Positions 16,009-24,501 of a stretch of 64,000 nucleotides of DNA are shown here, piece by piece. The notes under the pieces are model-generated. The model had not been told where the DNA came from, did no database searches, and worked only from the letters and a program-made list of their open reading frames with translations. The number at the start of each line of letters is the position of its first letter. The first letter of the stretch is position 1. Origin of the DNA: Sansalvadorimonas sp965221135 (GTDB lineage Bacteria; Pseudomonadota; Gammaproteobacteria; Pseudomonadales; Endozoicomonadaceae); NCBI GenBank assembly GCA_965221135.1, contig CBDCRZ010000069.1, positions 276,108 to 340,107 on the forward strand, read 5' to 3'. The translations under genes and the position numbers were made by a program.

Positions 16009-17595
16009 ATGCTGGACGCCAATCTTAAACAACAACTGTCTAGTTACTTTCAGAACATCACTCGCGCAGTTGAGATTGTTGCGTTTATTGATGATTCTGC
16101 GAAAGCTAAGGAATTATCCACTCTTGCGAATGAATTGGAGGAACTGAGCAACAGTGTTTCTGTTGTGGCCGGTACTGATGGTGAAGCAAGAATTCCTTCC
16201 ATCACTATTCGTGAGCAAGGGAAGAAAGCGGGTATTTCCTTTGCTGGTGTTCCCATGGGGCATGAGTTCAATTCATTAATCCTGGCGCTGCTTCATACCG
16301 GTGGTCACGACCCGAAAATTGAAGCCGAATTGCTGGAACAGGTTCAGGGGCTGGAAGGTGAGCTGAACTTTGAAACCTATATCTCTCTTGCCTGCCAGAA
16401 CTGCCCGGAAGTGGTTCAGGCGTTAAACCTGCTGGCAGCACTGAATCCGCAGGTTCGTCATACTATGATTGATGGTGCACTTTTTCAAAAGGAAGTTGAT
16501 GAGCGCAAGGTGATGGCGGTGCCATCGGTGTTCCTGAATGGCGAGGTTTTTGCTCAAGGGCGTATCAGCCTGAAAGAGATAGTCAAAAAGATTGATAAGA
16601 ATGCCGGTAAGCGTGAAGCGGAAACTATTAACAGCAAAGAGTCATTCGATACCCTGATTATTGGTGGTGGGCCCTCCGGCGCCGCGGCTGCGGTTTACTC
16701 CGCCCGTAAAGGTATTCGCACCGGGCTGGTGGCTGACCGGTTTGGTGGTCAGGTGATGGACACCATGGCGATTGAGAACTTTATCTCGGTGAAAGCCACA
16801 GAAGGTCCAAAACTTGTCGCCAATCTTGAACAACATGTAAAAGAGTACGATGTGGATATTATGTCCGGACAGATGGCGAGGGTACTGACGCCTGCTTCAG
16901 AGCCTGGTGGCATGATTGATATTGAGCTGGAGAATGGTGCGACACTGTCCAGTCGTTCTGTGATCATCTCTACAGGTGCTCGCTGGAGAGCAATGAATGT
17001 TCCCGGTGAGCAGGAATACCGTGGTAAAGGTGTCGCCTATTGTCCTCATTGTGATGGCCCACTGTTTAAAGGCAAACGTGTGGCTGTTATTGGCGGTGGT
17101 AACTCCGGTGTGGAAGCGGCGATTGATCTGGCGGGTATTGTTTCAGAAGTCACTCTGCTGGAGTTTGATACTAAACTCCGTGCCGATGAAGTGCTACAGA
17201 AGAAGCTTCGTTCTCTTGGCAATGTGAGCATTATTACCAATGCCCAGACGACAGAAGTGCTCGGTAATGGCGAGAAGGTAACCGGTCTGGTTTACAAGAA
17301 CCGTGAAACTGATGAGCTGGTGAGTGTTGAACTGGAAGGCATCTTTGTGCAAATCGGTCTGGTGCCGAACACCGAGTGGTTAAAAGGTGTGGTGGAATTA
17401 ACCCCCCGTGGTGAGGTTATCGTTGATGAGCGTGGCCAGACATCGGTACCCGGTGTGTTTGCTGCGGGGGATGTGACAACCGCACCTTACAAGCAGATCA
17501 TTATTGCTATGGGTAATGGTGCCAATGCTTCTTTGGGAGCCTTTGATTACTTAATTCGCACACCTGAACCGGTAATGGCAAATGAAGCCGCATAA
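16009..17595 (+). CDS. ahpF: Alkyl hydroperoxide reductase subunit F (NADH:AhpC oxidoreductase)
   Basis: 528 aa from ATG 16009; E. coli AhpF is 521 aa and begins with the same MLD- pattern, and CGGAGA lies 6 nt upstream. An upstream in-frame GTG at 15946 adds 21 unrelated residues and is rejected. The N-terminal double-thioredoxin domain has CQNCPE (about residues 129-134). The C-terminal thioredoxin-reductase part has the FAD motif GGGPSGAAAAVYSARKG, the active disulfide CPHCDGP, the NAD(P) motif GGGNSGVEAAIDLAG and the C-terminal GVFAAGDVTT. It passes electrons from NADH to AhpC. Confidence 0.97.
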   Translation: MLDANLKQQLSSYFQNITRAVEIVAFIDDSAKAKELSTLANELEELSNSVSVVAGTDGEARIPSITIREQGKKAGISFAGVPMGHEFNSLILALLHTGGHDPKIEAELLEQVQGLEGELNFETYISLACQNCPEVVQALNLLAALNPQVRHTMIDGALFQKEVDERKVMAVPSVFLNGEVFAQGRISLKEIVKKIDKNAGKREAETINSKESFDTLIIGGGPSGAAAAVYSARKGIRTGLVADRFGGQVMDTMAIENFISVKATEGPKLVANLEQHVKEYDVDIMSGQMARVLTPASEPGGMIDIELENGATLSSRSVIISTGARWRAMNVPGEQEYRGKGVAYCPHCDGPLFKGKRVAVIGGGNSGVEAAIDLAGIVSEVTLLEFDTKLRADEVLQKKLRSLGNVSIITNAQTTEVLGNGEKVTGLVYKNRETDELVSVELEGIFVQIGLVPNTEWLKGVVELTPRGEVIVDERGQTSVPGVFAAGDVTTAPYKQIIIAMGNGANASLGAFDYLIRTPEPVMANEAA

Positions 17596-17666
17596 AATGT
17601 TCCTGCCTCAATAAAAAGCAGAAAATAGAACCGGTACACATGCCATGGATGGCTGAGTATCTGGTC

Positions 17667-19094
17667 TCAAGGGGTGTGCTGATAACAGGATGGCCCAAGA
17701 TTAACGATACATTCAGGTGGTTTCTCTTTTCTTATATTTCTGGCGAAAAGAACGCTTGCATTCATCTGAAAACCACCACCACCGGCGAGGACAATGCAAT
17801 CTGCATTGATGGATATCTCTTTCTGGAGAGATGCGGTAACCCCGGAAGCAACAGAACCTGTGACGGAGTCAAAAGTATCTTCCCAGGATCCAAAAGAGTA
17901 AGCATCTCCATAAGCCGCAGTTATGAAATCTTTCTCAATCATAGATCTGATGCGTTTTGCACTCTGGGTCTTCCGGGTGTTGGAAGGGTCATGAGAGCCA
18001 TGACGCCCAATATCAAGCGAGACAAACACACGACTGATATTATTCTCAGCTTTGAATCTATTCAGGTATTTAATCGCGTTGTTTCTACAGCGGGCAACCC
18101 TGGACCTTCGTGTTACGTCATCAGGAGCCATGGAGGATAAATACTCCGTACGAAACATAACGGAGATGTAGCGCGGTTCAAGAAATTCATGAATATATTT
18201 CTGTGCATATTTTTTTATCAGCGGTGAGGATTTAGCGGTGTGGGTATTTATCTGTCTAGCGCTGTCACAGGGTACATCAATAGGTTCACCCGAGGGGTTG
18301 ACTGAAAGACTATCGCTAACAACAGTGCCAAAATGATTAATAATTACTGAGACATCCTCTGGTTTGTCATCCTGATAAACCGTACGACTAAACTTATCCT
18401 TGCTGGTCAAGCCGATATTGAGAGGGTTCAGATATGCAACTCGTTTAATATAAAAACCGTGAGGGCCAAGAGCCTGATTAATCTTCGCCTCAAGAATGGT
18501 GTAGTCATAGTCCTCTGAACTATTCACGACCAGAACAATTTCACGAGGGGCCCGGGCCAAAAAATCCTTGAAGCTGACGATAGGTGCCAGCTCTGTTTCT
18601 TTAACAACATTATCGATCCAGTCATGGTCATAGATATCGTAGAGTGACATCAATTTTGTCCGTTTCTCTCCCGCAGTTTTTTTTACGAAGACGGGAGAAA
18701 ACCCAAATACTGAATCATCAACAAACGGCTCAACATATTTGATATTTGGGGAGATCTTCCTGAACAGACAGTTTTGGGTAAACATATCCAAAAGCCCGGA
18801 TGTCAGCTGTCTTTTACCTTTGTAAACCAACACATATCCATGACCTTTGCCTGGTTCTGAACCTGGTGCGTCCTGTCTCTCCAGCAGTGGTGAATCATTA
18901 ACGGCAGAGACCCTGTTCTCACTACTAACGGCAGAGCCCTGATTCTCATTACCCATCAGCAGGCTCTTGGTATCACTCACGCCTTGTGCACTCATATCGT
19001 TTGAGTGCACATACCAAAGAATCGCTGCCGTTGTAGTCATAAGGGCAGACAGGGCAAGGTATTTGATGACAGGTGTCAGTTTCAAACTGTTCAC
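17667..19094 (-). CDS. O-fucosyltransferase-like type II membrane protein
   Basis: 475 aa. One N-terminal membrane helix (about residues 8-29) with a short basic cytoplasmic tail and a large outside domain gives type II topology. After a Ser-rich linker (30-85) the pattern follows the GDP-fucose O-fucosyltransferase family (POFUT and plant O-FucT): LTSGLLDMFTQN..ISPNIKYVEPF (about 97-124), LYDIYDHDWIDNVV (about 151-164, compare the plant IFDVDHFI block), YISVMFRTEYL (309-319, the nucleotide-sugar HxRxxD-like block but with M-F-R), ISRVFVSLD (353-361) and ADCIVLAGGGGFQMNASVLFAR (431-452). The resemblance is by eye and distant. If right, it would be a periplasmic-facing, eukaryote-like glycosyltransferase. 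It is convergent with ahpF and has no partner gene nearby. Confidence 0.5.
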   Translation of the reverse strand: MNSLKLTPVIKYLALSALMTTTAAILWYVHSNDMSAQGVSDTKSLLMGNENQGSAVSSENRVSAVNDSPLLERQDAPGSEPGKGHGYVLVYKGKRQLTSGLLDMFTQNCLFRKISPNIKYVEPFVDDSVFGFSPVFVKKTAGEKRTKLMSLYDIYDHDWIDNVVKETELAPIVSFKDFLARAPREIVLVVNSSEDYDYTILEAKINQALGPHGFYIKRVAYLNPLNIGLTSKDKFSRTVYQDDKPEDVSVIINHFGTVVSDSLSVNPSGEPIDVPCDSARQINTHTAKSSPLIKKYAQKYIHEFLEPRYISVMFRTEYLSSMAPDDVTRRSRVARCRNNAIKYLNRFKAENNISRVFVSLDIGRHGSHDPSNTRKTQSAKRIRSMIEKDFITAAYGDAYSFGSWEDTFDSVTGSVASGVTASLQKEISINADCIVLAGGGGFQMNASVLFARNIRKEKPPECIVNLGPSCYQHTP

Positions 19095-19223
19095 ACTTAC
19101 TATTTAAAATTGGCTGTGGCGTTCCGTTCTCTATTCGATACCCCTCAAAGTTAATAATTCCCGGATCACCTAACAGGGCTGCTAGCCTCTATAAAAGGTA
19201 AAGATTGATACGAGACAGGTGCC

Positions 19224-19499
19224 ATGAACGGTTTGAAACGATGCCCCTCATGCAGAGGTGACAGTGAAGTGATTACCTTCCCTGTGGGGGACGACAGACT
19301 CTGGCAGGTCAACTGCCGCAGTTGTGGGTTGGGAACGGAATTAAATGATGACCGCATGCTGGCCATTCAGCATTGGAACCGGCGGGATCAGGAAGAGCGG
19401 TTGAGGAATCTGGTCACCATCCTTGGTGTCCTTCTTCCAACCGTATCTATTCTGATGATATTTCTTGGTGTACTACTGGGTGGTTCGATAACTTCCTGA
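19224..19499 (+). CDS. Lar-like zinc-ribbon protein with a C-terminal membrane helix
   Basis: 91 aa. The N-terminal 55 residues match the Lar-like pattern: CPSCRGDSEV, then WQVNCRSCGLGTE, then MLAIQHWNRRD. Lar proteins (phage or prophage origin) weaken type I restriction by helping methylation. This one has an extra hydrophobic C-terminal helix (about 66-88), which ordinary Lar lacks, so a membrane role is possible. ACAGG precedes the ATG. No other phage gene is nearby. It ends 14 bp before the convergent hisC stop. Confidence 0.6.
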   Translation: MNGLKRCPSCRGDSEVITFPVGDDRLWQVNCRSCGLGTELNDDRMLAIQHWNRRDQEERLRNLVTILGVLLPTVSILMIFLGVLLGGSITS

Positions 19500-19513
19500 A
19501 GGGTTTAAAGCGT

Positions 19514-20572
19514 TTACCCTATAAGCGTGCTTTCAAGAACAGCAATCATCCGTTCTGTCTGCTCTTTTGTTCCCAGAGTAATTCTTAAGCCCATCTCTCC
19601 TTCAGGGTTGGCCTTTGGGCGAACCAGAATGCCGTTCTCAACCAGTGCTTTGTTCAACTTTTCCGGACTGTCCGGAAACATCCAAATGAAGTTAGCGCTG
19701 CTGGGCCAGTAAACGATCTTGTTATTATCCAGCCATTTCTCCATCAACGGCTTGGACTCATTCATCACTTCCTGCACATAGTCCCGAGTGTAATCAGGGT
19801 TCTCAAGAGCGGCTTTGGCAGCCACCAGAGCGAGCTGATTAATATCGTAAGGGCCGCGGACATTCAGCAGTGTCAGAATGTTTTCTGGAGCAGAAAGCAC
19901 GTAACCAAAACGAATAGAGGGCAACCCCCATGTTTTGGAGAAGGTGCGGGTAATCAGAATATTCGGGTATTCATCCAACACATCGGCAACTGTTGAACAG
20001 GTGTATTCAAAGTAGCATTCATCCACAAGAATGGCGCTGTTCGGTGCCGCTGCTGCGATCTTTAGAATATCGCCCCGTAACACCTCTGTACCGCTTGGGT
20101 TGTTGGGGTTGGAAATAATAATGACCCGGGTCTTATCGGTAATCGCCTGCAGCACTTCCTCTGTCGGGAAGCCGTTTTCACGAGTGAACAGGGGTTCGAT
20201 AATCTTCAGGTTTTCAATACGGGCGCACTGGTGATACATGGCAAAGGTTGGGCCAGGAATAATTGCTTCATCACCAGGGTTGCAGGCTGAACGGATAATC
20301 AGGTCGATGCCCTGGTCTGAACCGTTGGTGATCATTACCTGCTCTTCCTTCACGCCGCAGTAGTTCGCCAGACGTTCTGTGATATCCCCATAAGACGGGT
20401 AGGTTTGCAGGCGGCCGCTGTGAATGTAATCAGTCAGGGCATTAGTGATGGCAGGGCTGACAGGCAACGTGCGCTCATTGAAGTCCAGCAGCAGATGATG
20501 CTCAGGGTTACGACCTTCCAATGGTGGTTTATAGGCGCCCATTTGACGGAGGTGTGCTTTGAAAATACCCAT
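19514..20572 (-). CDS. hisC: Histidinol-phosphate aminotransferase-like PLP enzyme
   Basis: 352 aa, fold type I aminotransferase. It shows the HisC features LDFNERTLPVSPA, YPSYGDITERLANYCGV, ITNGSDQGIDLIIRS, NPNNPSGT (Asn contacts PLP), DECYFEY and the PLP lysine in TRTFSKTWGLPSIRFGY. HisC converts imidazole acetol phosphate to histidinol phosphate. It stands apart from other his genes, which is common for a second HisC copy, so related substrates (phenylalanine or tyrosine precursors) are possible. AGGTCAGG precedes the ATG. Confidence 0.85.
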   Translation of the reverse strand: MGIFKAHLRQMGAYKPPLEGRNPEHHLLLDFNERTLPVSPAITNALTDYIHSGRLQTYPSYGDITERLANYCGVKEEQVMITNGSDQGIDLIIRSACNPGDEAIIPGPTFAMYHQCARIENLKIIEPLFTRENGFPTEEVLQAITDKTRVIIISNPNNPSGTEVLRGDILKIAAAAPNSAILVDECYFEYTCSTVADVLDEYPNILITRTFSKTWGLPSIRFGYVLSAPENILTLLNVRGPYDINQLALVAAKAALENPDYTRDYVQEVMNESKPLMEKWLDNNKIVYWPSSANFIWMFPDSPEKLNKALVENGILVRPKANPEGEMGLRITLGTKEQTERMIAVLESTLIG

Positions 20573-20717
20573 GCCTGACCTGCTTGTGTTGTATTTATTA
20601 AAATGCGTTGAGCATCGGCCTCAATAGTATGTCTCGATGGGGTTGAATGCCAATGCCAAAAGGCTCCCGCATGAGACCTTTTGGTAAAACGCAGTAACCT
20701 TTTGGCTAAGTCTTTCT

Positions 20718-21803
20718 TCAGGCAGGGTTGTTGATTGGTGGTGGAGGGTTACCCCCGTGTTGTTGCCTTTGGTGTTCAATCGCTCTTTGCTCAGTCGCAT
20801 CAATCAGTTGGCTGTGGCGGTGAATATCTTCCGGAGAGGCATCAATACGAAACTCCATCTGTGGCTGTTTAAGGTGGGGTTTCTTTTTGGGTTTCTTTTT
20901 GGGTTTCTTTTGTTTTTTCAGCTCAGCCTCATCCTGGGCCTCATCCTGGGCCTCTTTCTGTTCCTGTATTTCCAGTTCATTAAGAGGGCTTTGATCAACA
21001 GCTTTGCTGGGGTCCGGCTCGCCTCGGGAAAAGGAGTAGTCTGTATTTTTTACCGAGAGCTGTTTGTCGAAAGATGAGTGAAGAAGCTGATTGTAAAGTG
21101 GTTGCCAGTCGAAGAGTTCTCCCTTTTGGCTGGCAATTTCACGCCCAAACTCAAAGACTTTTTTCCGATAATCCACATAACGATGGAATAGCGCTTCTTG
21201 CGGGGCTTCCTTATCCAGGTGGGTGTGCAGTTTCTGAGTAGCCTGCTGCAGGTACTCAGTATACCTCTGACGTTCAGCGGGGTTCATTTCCTTTGTATCC
21301 GGGAAGACCTGAACAGGATTTGTTTCACCGGGGTAGAGCACCTTGATTTTGATCTGTAGTGTACTGGTCATGGTTTCGACACTGTCTGCTTTATTCGGAT
21401 CTTGAGAGCGTTGCAGCAGGTCTTGTGTGATAGATACCTGATCACGCAGCCAGAGTTCTGCCATGGTGTCTTTCAGGTTGTTCTGAACCTGATCGAAACT
21501 CTTTTGCAGGGCTGCTACTTGAGGATCTACCTGCGGAGGCGCTGGCTGTGTTGTGGGCTGAGGTGGATTGGGCGTGTCCGATGTGCGGCTCTGAATAGGG
21601 GTGGGGACAGGCTCATTGCCGGTTGGTGAATTCTGAACTGAGGGGCCGTCATTGGGGTTGGCAGCAGTCACCCGCCTCCTAAGAGCACTGTTGCCAGTAC
21701 CGTTACCACTTGGTGCAGGAGGTGTTGTCGGCGGAGTGCCACCGGGAGGTGGCGGGATATTGCCGGGGCCAGGGGGTATTGGTCCGTTCGATGGTGTGCT
21801 CAT
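20718..21803 (-). CDS. Proline-rich, Lys-repeat hypothetical protein
   Basis: 361 aa, no family recognised. The first 90 residues are Pro/Thr/Gly-rich and surely disordered (PPPPGGTPPTTPPAP type). A helical middle follows (about 92-235: AALQKSFDQVQNNLKDTMAEL and later). An acidic AQDEAQDEAEL segment then meets a basic KKPKKKPKKKP tract. No signal peptide or membrane helix is visible. GGAGG lies about 5 nt before the ATG. The start codon overlaps the stop of the upstream lipoprotein gene (ATGA), so the two are translated as a pair. A secreted or surface-bound substrate is possible but cannot be shown. Confidence 0.7.
   Translation of the reverse strand: MSTPSNGPIPPGPGNIPPPPGGTPPTTPPAPSGNGTGNSALRRRVTAANPNDGPSVQNSPTGNEPVPTPIQSRTSDTPNPPQPTTQPAPPQVDPQVAALQKSFDQVQNNLKDTMAELWLRDQVSITQDLLQRSQDPNKADSVETMTSTLQIKIKVLYPGETNPVQVFPDTKEMNPAERQRYTEYLQQATQKLHTHLDKEAPQEALFHRYVDYRKKVFEFGREIASQKGELFDWQPLYNQLLHSSFDKQLSVKNTDYSFSRGEPDPSKAVDQSPLNELEIQEQKEAQDEAQDEAELKKQKKPKKKPKKKPHLKQPQMEFRIDASPEDIHRHSQLIDATEQRAIEHQRQQHGGNPPPPINNPA
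20877..20912. repeat. Three tandem 12-bp units coding the Lys-Pro tract
   Basis: Two exact GGGTTTCTTTTT units and a third ending in G (plus-strand view) encode the KKPK repeats of the minus-strand proline-rich protein. A second short repeat of CCTCATCCTGGG follows near 20926-20952 and encodes the AQDE repeat. Copy number could drift in frame. Confidence 0.8.
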
Positions 21804-22363
21804 GGGGCCTCCTGCCTGATAAAGTCACTGATAAGGTAGCTATCGACACTCTTCGCCAGATGTAGAACCACGGCTTTTTTAGCAACCTTGCCATTGTCGA
21901 TGGTGCGTAGTTTCAGCACTGGTTTCCTTCCCTGCATGGCGATATAGCTCAATACATGAAAGTTATGCACCGGGGTGACCGACAGTACCGGGTCGGTCAG
22001 GTCGCGCCCGGCGACCAGTCGTATCTCTTCTAACTCAGGAGGCCTGTGGGCTGGGTCTGCATAGATGCCATCAGCCCGGTTGGTGAGTACAACCAGTTCC
22101 TGATTTGTTTGCTGCAGGTGAACTTTGGCGTCTTCTTCAAGAGACTCATCGGTAATAACCCGGGTCAGGCTTATCGTGGCAATGCGCCGTTTCTCTTCCA
22201 GAGTCCAGTAAATGAGAGTGGCCTGAAGTGGTTGAGCCTTATTAGCCTGGTAACGTTTCTGAGGTTCTTTTGTCTCAGGAGCTCTTATATCAGGAGCTTT
22301 CAGCTGACAACCCGCCAGCAGGACAAGCAGGGCGAAAGGCAGGATGTAGGATAAGTTGGGCAT
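21800..22363 (-). CDS. Hypothetical lipoprotein
   Basis: 187 aa. A lipoprotein signal peptide with lipobox LLAGC (Cys about residue 19) is followed by a mixed alpha/beta domain with no recognised family. Notable segments are LQATLIYWTLEEKRRIATISLTRVITDESLEEDA and RLVAGRDLTDPVLSVTPVHNFHVLSYIAM. It overlaps the downstream proline-rich gene by four bases (ATGA), so they are translationally coupled and probably work together in the envelope. The lipid anchor residue +2 is Gln, which favours sorting to the outer membrane. Confidence 0.75.
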   Translation of the reverse strand: MPNLSYILPFALLVLLAGCQLKAPDIRAPETKEPQKRYQANKAQPLQATLIYWTLEEKRRIATISLTRVITDESLEEDAKVHLQQTNQELVVLTNRADGIYADPAHRPPELEEIRLVAGRDLTDPVLSVTPVHNFHVLSYIAMQGRKPVLKLRTIDNGKVAKKAVVLHLAKSVDSYLISDFIRQEAP

Positions 22364-22448
22364 AGGGCGCTTCGAACCGATGAACTGTTGGGCTATTAAC
22401 AGATCATCGGCTGGAGCAGGAGGTTTATAAGGCGCGAGGCTTTAAAGC

Positions 22449-23516
22449 CTATTTGGTAAGACAGGTGTTGATAGTTTTCGCCAGAGTCCTCAGGAACTCG
22501 GGGTAAGCATCAGGTGAAGGCTTAATGTCTGAACCCAGAGGGTCGATTTGGGCGACCTTGATGGGCAGCTTGTCGATCAAAGCATTTAAATAAGCGGGAT
22601 TGAACTGAGGTTCCTTGAACACACAGGTGTTTCCGGCTTCCTTGAGTTCATCCCGTAAATCCAGCATATGGCGGGCACCGGGCTGCTGCTCTGGGTTCAG
22701 GGTAACAACATCAACCACTTTCAGACCATAATGGCGAGTGAAGTAGCCCCAGGCATCATGGAAAACAAAGAAGCCCTTATCATGCTTATCTTTCAGCTCT
22801 ACCCTATTAAGGGCGTCTGCAGCGTTAACCGCTTTTACAAAAGCCAGATAGTTAGCCTGATAGGTATTGCTGTGGGCTTTGTCGATGCCTGACAATGCCT
22901 GCATCATAGCGAGTGCAATCACTTTGGCGTTATCAGGTTCCAGCCAGATATGAGGGTCATGGGTACCATGGTTGTGGTCGTGGTGGCCGTTTTTCTGTTC
23001 GTGATGATCATCTTTGGAATCATGAGAGTTGTGATCGTTATGAGCGCCATGGTCAGCATGTTCGCGATTATCGTGATCGATATCTGCCAGAACGTGCTCT
23101 ACATCTTCCTTTTCATGCTCTGCGCTTAGGAAGGGGGAAATTTTGATGTTCGGTAAGTCCATCAAAGCAATAGACTGATTTTTATCGACATAACGGTTCA
23201 GCGGTGAGATCAGGAACCCTTCCAGATCTTCGCCAATCCAGAATACCAGATCAGCTGAAGCCAGCTTGCGGATATCGGATGGGCGCAAGGTGTAATCATG
23301 GGGGGATGTGCCGGGCAGCAATAAAAGTTCAGGTGTAGTAACGCCCTCGGTGATGGCCGAAGCAATCAGCTGTAGAGGTTTGATACTGACGATAACCTTT
23401 GGGGCAGCAGCATAAACCTGGCTGGCATTAATAAGCACTAACAATACCAGAAAAGAGCGAGCCAGAGCCTTGCTGAGAGACAAGGGGCTGGAGAAGAGCG
23501 TGCGTGAATACAGCAT
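22449..23516 (-). CDS. znuA: Zinc ABC transporter substrate-binding protein
   Basis: 355 aa. A signal peptide (cleavage near VYA) is followed by the cluster A-I fold with zinc ligands in LPGTSPHDYTLRPSDI, THDPHIWLEPDN and FHDAWGYFTRHYG. A long His/Asp-rich loop lies at about residues 130-190 (HDNREHADHGAHNDH and similar), typical of ZnuA and thought to buffer or sense zinc. The partner genes znuB and znuC, often divergent from znuA, are not next to it here. A Zur-like box lies just upstream. Confidence 0.93.
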   Translation of the reverse strand: MLYSRTLFSSPLSLSKALARSFLVLLVLINASQVYAAAPKVIVSIKPLQLIASAITEGVTTPELLLLPGTSPHDYTLRPSDIRKLASADLVFWIGEDLEGFLISPLNRYVDKNQSIALMDLPNIKISPFLSAEHEKEDVEHVLADIDHDNREHADHGAHNDHNSHDSKDDHHEQKNGHHDHNHGTHDPHIWLEPDNAKVIALAMMQALSGIDKAHSNTYQANYLAFVKAVNAADALNRVELKDKHDKGFFVFHDAWGYFTRHYGLKVVDVVTLNPEQQPGARHMLDLRDELKEAGNTCVFKEPQFNPAYLNALIDKLPIKVAQIDPLGSDIKPSPDAYPEFLRTLAKTINTCLTK

Positions 23517-23538
23517 GACAGGACATCAGTGATTTTTA

Positions 23539-23561
23539 GTTTTGTTATGTTATTACATTTC
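23539..23561 (-). promoter_or_regulatory. Candidate Zur operator upstream of znuA
   Basis: Read on the minus strand, GAAATGTAATAACATAACA matches the E. coli-type Zur box GAAATGTTATANTATAACA at nearly every position. It lies about 23-45 bp upstream of the znuA start, where Zur would block transcription when zinc is sufficient. The divergent methyltransferase gene starts 54 bp away and could share it. Confidence 0.6.
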
Positions 23562-23614
23562 TTTAATAAAGCAAGGAAAAGGCCGAATACTGAAGGCAGG
23601 GCAGGAGGCTCATA

Positions 23615-24163
23615 ATGGCATTTTTCACTTCTCTAATTTTGATGACCCTGATAACTGTTGCGCTGTTGGTTGTCGGATATTACCTGAAAAATGGCATAGG
23701 CCCGGTGCCAACCAGTCCCAAGGTTAAAGCCACAGTGTCCCGACTATTACCTGAGCAGGTTCATGGAAACATTATTGAACTGGGAGCAGGCTGGGGTGGT
23801 ATGGCGGTGATGCTGGCTCGAAGGTTTCCCAAAAATAATGTGCTTGCCGTGGAGAACTGTCCACCGGTCTGGCTGTTTTGCTGGTTAAGGGCAAAGCTGA
23901 CAGGATTGAGTAATCTGCAGGTGTGTTTGGAGAATATTGATCAGCAAAACTTTGAAGGCGCTGGGCTTGTCTACTGTTATCTGTTTCCCGGAGCTATGAC
24001 AAAGCTGGAAAGACAATTGAAGTTGAGCGGTGTAGATGTGGTGATGATCAGCAACACCTTTGCGTTGCCTGAAAGTGTTGCAGAGAGAGAAGAGGGGGCG
24101 GAAGACCTGTGGTGCAGCCGAATCTATCGATACCGGCTACAACCACTGGTTGAGAAGATTTAA
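23615..24163 (+). CDS. Membrane-anchored class I SAM-dependent methyltransferase
   Basis: 182 aa. One N-terminal membrane helix (about residues 3-25) precedes a short class I methyltransferase core: motif I IIELGAGWGGMAVMLARRFP (about 52-71), an acidic residue at the end of strand 2 (VLAVENCP), and motif IV-like LVYCYLFPGAM. The core is shorter than usual and the substrate cannot be predicted. AGGAGG lies before the ATG. It is divergent from znuA. Confidence 0.7.
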   Translation: MAFFTSLILMTLITVALLVVGYYLKNGIGPVPTSPKVKATVSRLLPEQVHGNIIELGAGWGGMAVMLARRFPKNNVLAVENCPPVWLFCWLRAKLTGLSNLQVCLENIDQQNFEGAGLVYCYLFPGAMTKLERQLKLSGVDVVMISNTFALPESVAEREEGAEDLWCSRIYRYRLQPLVEKI

Positions 24164-24173
24164 TCCAGGTTCT

Positions 24174-24356
24174 TTAATCTAAAGAGTCCCAGTAGGTGTC
24201 GGTTTCCAGTTCTTCCAGACGCTTCTTCTCGTTACGGTCTTCTATGGCTCTGCGAATGCAAAGCTGGCGTTGTGAAGCCTTCTCAGGGAGGTCTGCTACT
24301 GCGATCTGTTCGATCTTATAGGTTTCCTTTGTCTGTTCTGCTGCTATAACGCTCAT
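24174..24356 (-). CDS. Small conserved-type hypothetical protein
   Basis: 60 aa. A strong ribosome site (AAGGAAGG, 8 nt spacing) supports it as a real gene. The C-terminal half, QLCIRRAIEDRNEKKRLEELETDTYWDSLD, recalls the short charged PA3496-type proteins of Pseudomonas, which I recognise only by pattern. No membrane segment. It lies tail to tail with the methyltransferase gene and downstream of hexR in the same direction (145 bp gap, nothing visible in it). Confidence 0.55.
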   Translation of the reverse strand: MSVIAAEQTKETYKIEQIAVADLPEKASQRQLCIRRAIEDRNEKKRLEELETDTYWDSLD

Positions 24357-24501
24357 AGTTGATCCCTTCCTTTTTTGTTATTTAGGCCAATGTCCTGGTC
24401 GGTTAACGACCTGGAACAACCGGCTTCCTTTCCTACATCTACTACCAGAGGTTCTAGCGCCATAACCGGCTCTATGCCCCTCAACTTTCCCTGGCTCTGA
24501 T

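Noticed and set aside
20656..20684. Terminator downstream of the proline-rich gene
   Set aside because: CCAAAAGG/CCTTTTGG forms a weak stem with a 13-nt loop and no U run.
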